This document shows positions 52,034-59,769 of a stretch of 64,000 bases of DNA, piece by piece. Below the pieces are notes generated by a model. That model saw only the letters and a list, made by a program, of their open reading frames with translations, was not told the DNA's origin and did not search any database. The translations under genes and the position numbers were made by a program. Source of the stretch: Pseudovibrio flavus (GTDB taxonomy: Bacteria > Pseudomonadota > Alphaproteobacteria > Rhizobiales > Stappiaceae); assembly GCF_009711345.1 (NCBI RefSeq), contig NZ_SMMA01000050.1, positions 3,561-67,560 on the forward strand. Reading direction: 5' to 3'. Every line of letters starts with the position of its first letter. Within the stretch, counting starts at the first letter, position 1.

Positions 52034-52491
52034 ACCTGTTCTCCCAATGCCTTGCCAAACGGCAGGCCCAATTCCAATTGTTTTGCCAAGAGTTCTGCTT
52101 GCTCTTCAGGAAACATCGCCAGCAGTTCGTTTATCCAGCGCTCGTGAGCTTCTGCCTGCAATGCGAACTGGGAACGTCCGTCATCTGTTAGCTTTACAAG
52201 AGACGCCCGCCGGTCTCCCGGCACAGCGACACGCACGACCAGACCTTCTTCCACCAAGCGATCAACAATGCCGGTCACGTTTCCATTGGAGACGCGCAGA
52301 ACCGTAGACAGCTCGCTCATGCGTAGCCCATCTGAGTGGCGCTCTAGCGAGGCCAGCACATCAAAACGTGGTAAGGTGGAGTTGAACTCCTTGCGAAAGC
52401 GCTCTCGCAGTTCATTTTCGATGAGGCGGCTCAGTTTCAAAACGCGAAGCCAAAGGCGCAATCTGGATTTGGATGTCACAACACTATCCAT
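52030..52491 (-). CDS. MarR-family regulator of the aryl-CoA operon
   Basis: 153 residues. The winged-helix segment reads [29 protein letters not shown] followed by the wing [15 protein letters not shown]. It is the first gene of the marR-crotonase-dehydrogenase-ligase operon, with a 4-base overlap to the crotonase, so it is autoregulated if it binds its own promoter. Regulators in this position usually respond to the aroyl-CoA product. Confidence 0.9.
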   Translation of the reverse strand: MDSVVTSKSRLRLWLRVLKLSRLIENELRERFRKEFNSTLPRFDVLASLERHSDGLRMSELSTVLRVSNGNVTGIVDRLVEEGLVVRVAVPGDRRASLVKLTDDGRSQFALQAEAHERWINELLAMFPEEQAELLAKQLELGLPFGKALGEQV

Positions 52492-52545
52492 GAGCGTAGC
52501 CCTCGCTCAAATCAGCGTCGTTTTCAAACCGCTTAAGCTGCAAAA

Positions 52546-52561
52546 CTTGGCAGCTGACAAA
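52546..52561. promoter_or_regulatory. Degenerate parS-like palindrome, site 1
   Basis: CTTGGCAGCTGACAAA matches the RepB site core TTNNCNGCNGNNAA but one arm is imperfect. It lies 55 bases upstream of marR, so a regulator site is an alternative reading. Confidence 0.45.
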
Positions 52562-53000
52562 ACAAACTGCGCAAAACTGGCCAAAACACCCAGTACACCC
52601 GTCTAGATTTCTCACTCTACGCAAAGCTTCCCCCCTATGTCAGCCAAAGCCGACCGCTTGCGTGGCAACACCTAGACGGTAATCAGGGAATCAACTTAGT
52701 TCAAGCATGAAATTTATATGCATAAAATAGCTGCAGCGCACAACCAAGCTTTGTGCAGTGGCGAAAGGCTGAATAAAACGGCGTAAATTTTGGAACGCCG
52801 GAAGGTAGAGACCTTTAAAGAGCAGCTTACGTTGTGATTATAGAGCATTGCTCCTGTAAAACTAGGAAAAACAACCTGAAAATCGCAGAAATATGCCTGT
52901 TTTTCACGCATCTATAGCCAAACAGACGTCCCCTTAAACTGAACTTCTCTGAACGCACTAAAAGAACATCCAAAAGACTACTATTGCGCTCTCAAAATCT

Positions 53001-53016
53001 ATTGGCAGCTGCCAAT
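53001..53016. promoter_or_regulatory. parS: parS-like centromere palindrome, site 2
   Basis: ATTGGCAGCTGCCAAT is a perfect 16-base palindrome. It fits the published repABC RepB consensus GTTNNCNGCNGNNAAC except for its outermost bases. Confidence 0.75.
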
Positions 53017-53159
53017 TATTTATCCAATTGGAGATCTTGTATTCAAAGATCCTTACGGGCAGCATTATAGCAGCAAGCATAAACGCTCTGTTCTTGGGGT
53101 CGGACGCTCAGATCACCGCCTTTGAATAAAGCGCTCATTAAATGCATTGGGGGTTAGAT

Positions 53160-53687
53160 ATGGCAGAACTACAAATCAAGAAACTAACCGCAGATGACCT
53201 CAGTAATCACATCGATGCGTTTGCTCACATTCTCCATAGCAATGTTTTGAGCGGTGCCTCTGTCAGCTTCGTGCTGCCTTTTACAATGGATGACGCTAAG
53301 ACCTACTGGCTGCAGAATGTTCACCAGAAAGTTTCCACCGGAGCCGTCATCCTTTTTGCAGCGATGCTTGAGGGCAAAGTCGTCGGCACGGTGCAACTCG
53401 TTTTGGAACAACCGCCGAACCAGAAACACCGCGCGGATGTTTCAAAGCTCCTCGTTGATCCTGATTACCAAAGACGTGGCATTGCCAAGGCACTAATGGC
53501 CGCCTTGGAAGAAGAAGCGATTATCGCTGACCGTCACCACATCTTGCTAGACACGAAGACTGGCGATCGCGCCGAGAAACTTTATACGCTTCTGGGCTAT
53601 GAAATCTGCGGCACCATTCCCAACTTCGCTAAAGACCCGGACAGCGATTTTCTAGCTTCAACCACGCTGCTCTATAAGATCGTCTAG
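53160..53687 (+). CDS. GNAT-family N-acetyltransferase
   Basis: 175 residues from the start at 53160 (GGGGG 6-7 bases upstream); an ATG 18 bases earlier is in frame. The acetyl-CoA loop reads KLLVDPDYQRRGIAKALMAALEEEA, matching Q/RxxGxG/A motif A. A late HILLDTKTGDRAEKLYTLLGYE supplies the fold's fifth strand. The acceptor is unknown: antibiotic, polyamine or protein N termini are all found in this superfamily. It sits alone within the partition-site region. Confidence 0.87.
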   Translation: MAELQIKKLTADDLSNHIDAFAHILHSNVLSGASVSFVLPFTMDDAKTYWLQNVHQKVSTGAVILFAAMLEGKVVGTVQLVLEQPPNQKHRADVSKLLVDPDYQRRGIAKALMAALEEEAIIADRHHILLDTKTGDRAEKLYTLLGYEICGTIPNFAKDPDSDFLASTTLLYKIV

Positions 53688-54147
53688 GGAGCTGGGTTGC
53701 AGAAGAAGAGTGCGGAGCGGGCCCGCGCGAAATCTTCTACGTGGTGTATTTGCGCACTGCAGCCAGTGACCTGAAATGCGCGAGCGATGGTCATTCAAAG
53801 TTGCCTCTGCTTCGCTCTGAAACAGGCCCGTGACACATAAAAGAATACAACCACCGAGAAACGAAAACTATGATCTGAGGTTGTAGATCCGGCTAGTGGA
53901 GTAGGGAGCCGCAATAGTGGATTCGACGTCCATTAATCGCTGTAAACATCATCTGCAATTGAGCTCATTTCCCTCCCGTTTCTCCCGCCGAATTCTTCAA
54001 TATGGTCTGCGTTTATGTCTCCAAATCCAATTAGTATCTGGTGTAGTTCAAGGCATAAAGAACACACAGATCAACTCCCTCGCAGGAGCTGGAAAACTTC
54101 GATAGAACCATTCCGATTTTGCCCTGACAACTGACGCCATCTGTCTG

Positions 54148-54163
54148 TATGGCAGCTGCCAAG
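54148..54163. promoter_or_regulatory. parS: parS-like centromere palindrome, site 3
   Basis: TATGGCAGCTGCCAAG, one mismatch from the perfect palindrome at site 4; the central GGCAGCTGCC is intact. Confidence 0.7.
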
Positions 54164-54233
54164 TCGGTTCTTCCAGATCAATTCCAAATAAGTTAGTTCT
54201 CTTGGAAACGGCTGTTTTCTGCGGTTTATCGGG

Positions 54234-54251
54234 ACTTGGCAGCTGCCAAGT
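54234..54251. promoter_or_regulatory. parS: parS-like centromere palindrome, site 4 (perfect)
   Basis: ACTTGGCAGCTGCCAAGT is an 18-base perfect palindrome, the best copy in the window. Confidence 0.78.
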
Positions 54252-54304
54252 TTATTGACTTCTCGGCTCCTGCAAGAGCACGAGAGCCGAACGAACTACA
54301 GGCA

Positions 54305-54320
54305 CTTGGCAGTTGCCAAG
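54305..54320. promoter_or_regulatory. parS: parS-like centromere palindrome, site 5
   Basis: CTTGGCAGTTGCCAAG, one central mismatch from site 4 and 70 bases away from it. The flanking bases A and T are also shared with site 4. Confidence 0.7.
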
Positions 54321-55374
54321 TCGTACCGAAAACTAGTTCACTTTTCCCTCATCAATCAGTAACTTGATACGGAAATTGGTCCAAATTCATACGCCGGTAA
54401 AACGCATAAATACTTCCCGATCTGAGCGTATTTATGAGACCAAGAAGAGACCGAAACACCACTAAATATGTTGGTCGAAAAAACCAAATAGGAAAGCAAA
54501 TTGGCGTCTATCTTTGGAACGATTTTCATCGAAAAATTGTTCCAAAAGTCATCGGTCGTCAGCGTCAATCTACAACCAAATAGTGATAATTCGAACGGAT
54601 ATTCGACCGACGAGGTGAGGGGAGTACGCCCCAGCTTGTTGCCCAAAATGACACTGCTACGGCTCAACATCACCCAACAAGTTTCCAATAATTGGCGAGT
54701 AAATCTCGGAGAAATCAGGAAGTCAGATCGCTGCGAAAAAGCGGCGAAAGAACAAATTCCCAAGGCGGAAAACAGATGGTTTTATTACCCGCTACAGCAA
54801 AGGTGCCTTCACTCAATCGGTACTCCTTCTTTTACAGAACTGTCTTAAAAGCTCGAATCGTCAGAAACCATTAACTACAATAGTCAGGGATGAATAGTGT
54901 CTAAAGTAAATAGGGAAGGGACGTAGATCCTGAGACTGAGATCCCGTTCGGTTGGTTTCAAGCGACTGCTATTTGCAGACAATCACTCGCTGTTGTTCTA
55001 CGGAGAACAACGCCGAAAGCCCTCATAGAATTAACGGTAAAGAGGGTAGGGGAGTAGGGCCTATTGTACTGCAACCCTGCGAGAAACATCATTTTGAACG
55101 TGGAGTTATAGCACCTGCATTGCTGATCGATTACGTGTTTCGGAGCTAAACTCACCGCCGCAAGCAACAAAACCCAGCGCAACTTTTCTATCTAACCTCA
55201 ACGGATAGCTGAGCCGTTGCTTTATGAAGGCAGGGTAGGGCTTCCAAATATGCATTGAGCCGAGTGAGGGGCTTGATCAATCCGCAGCCCAGCACTCCTT
55301 CTTCCCAGCCAAAAACTTACGCGATTCCAGCCTGCCCAACTCGCCGCAGTTCAAGCTTCGCATAAGACCAACAC

Positions 55375-56745
55375 CTACGAAGCAGCCAATCCGAACAAGG
55401 ATTTATGCAATGCAAGTTTACCGTCCTGGGCACGGTCCACACAGGCTCGGAAATAGCCGGCAGGAGAGGAAATTGCATCAGGATCGCGCATTGCCTTTTC
55501 GACGGTAACCGCGAGAATAGCTCCGGCCAAATAATCACCAACCGACGCGCAGGCGCTGTCCCAACCATTTGCAGATAGACCAATAGCTAACCGCAAATCA
55601 TCGCTCGCCGCCGCCAAATCCTTCCAACTATCCAACTGGAGCCCCAAAACCTGTTGAACTTGCGAAGTTGCCGCGCTGAGGAGACCGATGGAAACGAGAG
55701 ATAGATCGGCCTCACCCACAGGTTGGTATGAACTATGAGGCTTCAGTGTTCTTGATAGAGCACCACGAAGTTCTGCAGAGGTTGCTGCATTCGCGGCAAA
55801 AGAAGCACTGGCACGAGAGTTGCTAATTGGGTCCTTTTCAGGAGCCATATCGAGACTGCTGTTTGCAGGCGAGTTGTTTTTTGAGTGATCGTCGTTAGAC
55901 GATCTCCGCTCAATTTTACTATTTATCAAAGAGTTTTGAGGGTTTGTATTATTATAAGAAGTGACTTCAATGTCATCCGCGCATGGCATTTCATTAGAAA
56001 ATTCAGCGCTATTCCCCTGTGCGCTAGCTTCTGCGTGCTCTGAAATGATGTCAGTTGCCAGTTCAAAGATAATGGTCAGGCTTTCGGCACGCTCTACGGG
56101 CATCATAGCCGACTGTGAGAGACGCTCCATAGCCTCGCTCACTGCAGAAAGGTCAATGCCCTCAGCGAAAGCCAAACGCTCCATATCAGCTATTGCACGG
56201 GACAACCGGGTAACCGTACGCTTAGCTTCCTTTTCAGCAGCCAGCTTGCGTGCAAAAGCATCACCAATTTGCTTTAACTCTGCAATGCGTTGACGTGATG
56301 GAGAGAAGTCCAGGCCAAAACCGTTGCGGATCTCTCCCTGTTTACCGTTCTTAAACTCACCACGATGGATATAGCGACGACCTGTCGGGCTGTCTCTGTA
56401 GGCAAGAACACCCGCTTCCACGAGCTTACGAATTGAACGAATAACAGTGCGGGTAGAGCGACAAACATATTCAGAGAGTTTTTCATTAGAGATCGCCACA
56501 ATAGGGCGGCGCTCTGGCTGCCAGTCGTCGGCAACGGTCAAGCCAATGAGAATATCCAGAATGTGATAGGTCGTGCCATCAATGCCGAGAGCCGGAGCCG
56601 CCTTCTTAAGCGCTAGCGCGACTTCAGCCTTTGTGGTTTTGACGATATCGTTTGCCATCGCCAAACGCTGGCTGGCGATCATAGCTGGCGTGAGTTTTCT
56701 AAACCCTGCGGTCCCTGCATGCCCGTGCATGTTACTGCTCCCCAC
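55375..56745 (-). CDS. repC: Replication initiator RepC
   Basis: 456 residues. Plasmid replication initiator of the repABC type: FRKLTPAMIASQRLA, then EVALALKKAAPALGIDGTTYHILDIL, and a winged-helix region with AISNEKLSEYVCRSTRTVIRSIRKL; GRRYIHRGEFKNGKQGEIRNGFGLDFSP is characteristic. RepC is the only essential initiator, and the origin normally lies within this gene in an AT-rich stretch; 55900-55960 here is locally AT-rich (poly-Asn coding). A GTG start at 56745 or ATG five codons later (MHGHAGTAGF, GGGGAG upstream) is possible. Confidence 0.95.
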   Translation of the reverse strand: MGSSNMHGHAGTAGFRKLTPAMIASQRLAMANDIVKTTKAEVALALKKAAPALGIDGTTYHILDILIGLTVADDWQPERRPIVAISNEKLSEYVCRSTRTVIRSIRKLVEAGVLAYRDSPTGRRYIHRGEFKNGKQGEIRNGFGLDFSPSRQRIAELKQIGDAFARKLAAEKEAKRTVTRLSRAIADMERLAFAEGIDLSAVSEAMERLSQSAMMPVERAESLTIIFELATDIISEHAEASAQGNSAEFSNEMPCADDIEVTSYNNTNPQNSLINSKIERRSSNDDHSKNNSPANSSLDMAPEKDPISNSRASASFAANAATSAELRGALSRTLKPHSSYQPVGEADLSLVSIGLLSAATSQVQQVLGLQLDSWKDLAAASDDLRLAIGLSANGWDSACASVGDYLAGAILAVTVEKAMRDPDAISSPAGYFRACVDRAQDGKLALHKSLFGLAAS

Positions 56746-56863
56746 TTGCGCTAAGGCACAAGTGATCCTGTGGGGAATACGGTTTCACACCGATCCCTCC
56801 CTAAAATCTCAGGGCAAACAGGAAGAAAGCACAAAAAACCCGCTTCAACACGTCAATGGACGG

Positions 56864-56892
56864 TTGATTCGTGGCAGGTCTCGCAGTAGGTT
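56864..56892 (+). promoter_or_regulatory. Candidate promoter of the antisense counter-transcript
   Basis: TTGATT (56864-56869), a 17-base spacer and TAGGTT (56887-56892) point opposite to repC in the repB-repC gap, the conserved location of the ctRNA promoter in repABC plasmids. Confidence 0.5.
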
Positions 56893-56899
56893 GAGATTG

Positions 56900-56985
56900 C
56901 TACATCCGGTTACGGCGAGTGCTTTGCGTACTTGTCTGACCAATGATTACCGGTCTTGCAGATTGCCGTCTGCAAGGCCGTTTTC
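56900..56985 (+). ncRNA. Predicted antisense counter-transcribed RNA controlling repC
   Basis: In repABC plasmids a small RNA from the repB-repC gap, antisense to the repC leader, represses RepC synthesis and sets incompatibility. Here the plus strand has a promoter-like pair upstream and ends with an 11-base stem, GGTCTTGCAGA (56952-56962) with TCTGCAAGGCC (56969-56979), followed by GTTTTC. About 85 bases is in the range of known examples. The 5' end is an estimate. Confidence 0.6.
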
Positions 56986-57022
56986 ATTTGCGCGGGAACT
57001 TCCCGCAGCTTCGATTAAACCA

Positions 57023-58072
57023 TCAAGATCCCTCCTTGCTGGTCTTTTCGAATTCCTTCAAAAGCTCTGGCAAACGCGCTTTAAGGAACGACGCCAACGC
57101 TGGCGACTTCTTCACATCAACCTGAATGTTAAGCGCACTGTCGCTTTCCTTCAGCATGACCTGCTTGTTGCCAAGCCAGCTCTTCGCTGCAGGTGCCTTC
57201 TTCTCATCCTTGCTCGGGGCAGGGGAGGCGGCCACTTTCACAGCTTCCAGAACGGCTGCAAAGCGCTCGTCACTTGGCTGCTGGTCAAAGGCCGGCTCTA
57301 CAACAAGCGCATCAACCTTTTTCTTCAGCCCCGCTGGCAAAGCGCCGTTGCTAAAGAAGCCGGAAAGCTCCTCCCAACGCGGACGGCCGATCTTAGGTGC
57401 AGGGCCAATCTTACGGATCAGCTCTTCTGGCAAGCCATTGGTAAGGCGTAAAAGCTTGGAAACAGTAGTCGCGTCCTTGCCAATGGCTTTGGAAATAACG
57501 GTCTGCGGGTAATCTGAAGACAAGCGATGGGCAAACAGAGCCGTCTCGATGAAAGAAAGGTTCTTACGCTCATGGTTTTCCTGACCTTGAGCAATAAGCA
57601 ACTCTTCATCGCTGAGCGCTTTGACAAAACCTTTAACCGCGATACCAAGCTCACGGCAGGCGCGCCAACGACGGTGACCAAAGGCAATCTGGTAGCGTTC
57701 TGGATCCTGCGGGTGCGGGCGGGCCAAAATTGGCACCTGTTGGCCGCTCGCCGCAATAGATTCTTTCAGCGCTTCAAAGTCTTCATCAATAGAAACGGCA
57801 ATGCGATCGGCGACAAAGGATGGGTCCATCAATTCAGGATCAAGATCTTGAACTACGCCGCCTTCCGCCATCATCTGGCGTAGCTTCTCGTTTTCCTTCT
57901 CAACGTTAGAGAAGGTAGAGCGCATAGATTTGATCGCGCCCGCAGAAACCTTATGTTTTGCGGGCACAGCCATGGTTTTTTCAAGGGTAGCGGGCTCTTT
58001 TGAAAGTTCGCTCGGGTCTACCCCGCCAAACATCGCCCGCATCTTTTTGGATCGGTCGCTCGCTTTGTTCAT
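57023..58072 (-). CDS. repB: Partition protein RepB (ParB family)
   Basis: 349 residues from the start at 58072 (MNKASDRSKKMRAMFGG), which overlaps the repA stop by one base (TAATG). The ParB N-terminal CTPase/nuclease-like domain contains DRIAVSIDEDFEALKESIAASGQQVPILARP and IAFGHRRWRACRELG. The helix-turn-helix is around SDYPQTVISKAIGKDATTVSKLL. RepB binds the parS palindromes and, with RepA, segregates the replicon. Confidence 0.95.
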   Translation of the reverse strand: MNKASDRSKKMRAMFGGVDPSELSKEPATLEKTMAVPAKHKVSAGAIKSMRSTFSNVEKENEKLRQMMAEGGVVQDLDPELMDPSFVADRIAVSIDEDFEALKESIAASGQQVPILARPHPQDPERYQIAFGHRRWRACRELGIAVKGFVKALSDEELLIAQGQENHERKNLSFIETALFAHRLSSDYPQTVISKAIGKDATTVSKLLRLTNGLPEELIRKIGPAPKIGRPRWEELSGFFSNGALPAGLKKKVDALVVEPAFDQQPSDERFAAVLEAVKVAASPAPSKDEKKAPAAKSWLGNKQVMLKESDSALNIQVDVKKSPALASFLKARLPELLKEFEKTSKEGS

Positions 58073-59277
58073 TAGCGGCCCCATACCTGTTTGATTAACT
58101 GGAAGACTTCCGCATTCGCTGCATCAACGGACTCAAGAGCACGGTTCAGCGTATCGCGGGTCATGTTGCCTTTTTCCACCTCGTAAAGGCTCTTCTTTTC
58201 AAGGCCAGCGTTGGCAATTGCGGTGGTCTCCACCACAGAAGCTGCCAAAACATCCGAGCCAAAAAGACCGCGCAAGAGCGCAGCAACGTTCAACTGCGGC
58301 ACGTCATGAGGGGTGTGGCGGGTAAGCAGATAGCGCACAAAGTCATGGTCCAGCGAACCGCCAGCTTCCTCAATAACCGCCAAAAGCTCAGAGGTCATGG
58401 AGAGGAACTGGTTCATGGACGATACGTCGAGCATTGCCGGATGAACGGTCACAATCATGCCAGTAGCCGCATAAAGCGCGCCAAGCGTGAGGTAACCCAG
58501 CTGTGGCGGGGCATCGATAAGCACCACGTCATAATCATTTTCCACCTCCTGCAACACGGTTGCCATACGGCGGAAGAACATGCCATCGCCGCGCGAAAGC
58601 CCCTGCGCAATTGCTTGAGGCGTTTCGTGCTCATATTCCATCAGTTCCAGGTTACCGGGGACAATGTCCAGCTGAGGAAAGTATGTTTGGCGGATAACAT
58701 GGGAGAGAGGGACCCGCTCTTCGTCATCATAACGAATGGCTGCATAAAGGGTCTGGTTCTCGTCAACATCGAACTCCGGCTGGTAGCCGAACATGGCCGA
58801 CAAAGAAGCCTGCGGATCGAGGTCAATGGCAAGAACGCGAAGGCCCTGAAGCGCCAAATAGTGCGCCAAATGCACCGTTGTGGTGGTTTTAGCCGAGCCG
58901 CCTTTAAAGTTGGCGACGGCGAGCACCTGCATCTTGTCACCCTCGCGCCGGCGCGGGTCAAGACGAAGGGCATCCGCAGGGCGTTTTTCTGCCAGATACT
59001 GGCGAATTTCGTTGATCTGTTCGAGGGTATAAATCCGGCGGCCATTTTGCAGGCGCTCGGGGATAACTGCCTCGCCGTTGAGGGAAAGCTGGCGTAAACT
59101 GGATTCGGCAACGCCAAGAAGATTCGCAACTTCGCGCGAAGAGAAGGTTTTCAGCTTCTTTTTGGCCTCAGGCGGGTACATCTTTTCACGCAGGGACTGC
59201 AACTGTCTCGACAGCAGTTCGGAATGGCGCGAAAACTTCTCCGCAGATGTTTCGTCGTGTTCAGCTTCTAGCAGCAT
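58072..59277 (-). CDS. repA: Partition ATPase RepA (ParA family)
   Basis: 401 residues. An N-terminal winged helix-like region (FSSREVANLLGVAESSLRQLS) for operator binding precedes the deviant Walker A VANFKGGSAKTTTTVHL at residues ~121-137; LRVLAIDLDPQASLSAMFG follows. It moves the plasmid by ATP-driven patterning and represses the repABC promoter. The upstream region holds the expected dyad operators. First gene of the operon. Confidence 0.96.
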   Translation of the reverse strand: MLLEAEHDETSAEKFSRHSELLSRQLQSLREKMYPPEAKKKLKTFSSREVANLLGVAESSLRQLSLNGEAVIPERLQNGRRIYTLEQINEIRQYLAEKRPADALRLDPRRREGDKMQVLAVANFKGGSAKTTTTVHLAHYLALQGLRVLAIDLDPQASLSAMFGYQPEFDVDENQTLYAAIRYDDEERVPLSHVIRQTYFPQLDIVPGNLELMEYEHETPQAIAQGLSRGDGMFFRRMATVLQEVENDYDVVLIDAPPQLGYLTLGALYAATGMIVTVHPAMLDVSSMNQFLSMTSELLAVIEEAGGSLDHDFVRYLLTRHTPHDVPQLNVAALLRGLFGSDVLAASVVETTAIANAGLEKKSLYEVEKGNMTRDTLNRALESVDAANAEVFQLIKQVWGR

Positions 59278-59295
59278 AGTTCAATCTACCCCGTG

Positions 59296-59332
59296 TGACG
59301 GTTTTAAATGGTGAGACACGGTTAAACCGTCA
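59296..59332. promoter_or_regulatory. repABC operator dyads
   Basis: TGACGGTTT (59296-59304) and AAACCGTCA (59324-59332) form a perfect inverted repeat; within the right arm ACGGTT-A-AACCGT (59319-59331) is itself a palindrome. They lie 19-55 bases upstream of repA, where RepA represses its own operon in related plasmids. Confidence 0.65.
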
Positions 59333-59376
59333 TGCGCTATAATTTTTCAAAACCCCTTTCGCGTCAAACCCTTTAT

Positions 59377-59394
59377 GGTTAACGCCGATTAACC
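59377..59394. promoter_or_regulatory. Second dyad upstream of repA
   Basis: GGTTAA-CGCCGA-TTAACC is a perfect 6-base inverted repeat, sharing the GGTTAA motif with the operator nearer to repA. The rest of the 59278-59769 gap shows no gene. Confidence 0.45.
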
Positions 59395-59769
59395 TTTCTT
59401 AACGAAACCCAAGCCAAATCCAAATACAATCGCAGGTTTTTGCAGGAAACGGCAGAAACCCTAGGGGTATCTACGTGTTTTTAAACGAGAAGCGCGGCAA
59501 GAAGCTGTAAAAAGCCGGTTAACGCCCCTACGGAACTAGGTAGTCATCCCATACCCGTTTCTTGTGAATCGTTTCTGCTGAAAAGTTCCCGTTGGGCATT
59601 TAAAGGGGAATTTTCGATTCGAAAGACAGAATCGGTGATGTTATCGCCTGTTCAGCAATGGAACCCAGAACCGCAATGAAAGGCAGGATTCCCAACCCTA
59701 GCGCACTCAACACCTTAGCCCTCGACCAAGACTCCTAACCTTAGGTAATATCATGCTAGGCCAGTGCTT

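Larger units (their letters stand above)
53688..55374. other. Gene-poor region beyond repC with partition sites
   Basis: About 1.7 kb with no convincing gene. Frames at 54356-54763 (minus) and 54501-54848 (plus) overlap each other and resemble nothing known. Three parS-like palindromes cluster at 54148-54320. A centromere region downstream of repC is known in other repABC plasmids, so this is probably the main partition locus. Confidence 0.65.

Noticed and set aside
53001-54320. Reading the TTGGCAGCTGCCAA copies as replication iterons
   Set aside because: They are palindromic, few and irregularly spaced, and fit the RepB site consensus; repABC origins lie inside repC and lack iterons.
54434-54583. 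49-codon frame encoding a very basic peptide (MRPRRDRNTTKYVGRK...)
   Set aside because: Attractive as a small DNA-binding peptide in the centromere region, but it lacks a ribosome-binding site and any family match I can recall.
54356-54848. Two opposed frames of 135 and 115 codons in the parS region
   Set aside because: They overlap each other, have low-complexity composition and no good start signals; neither is recognised.
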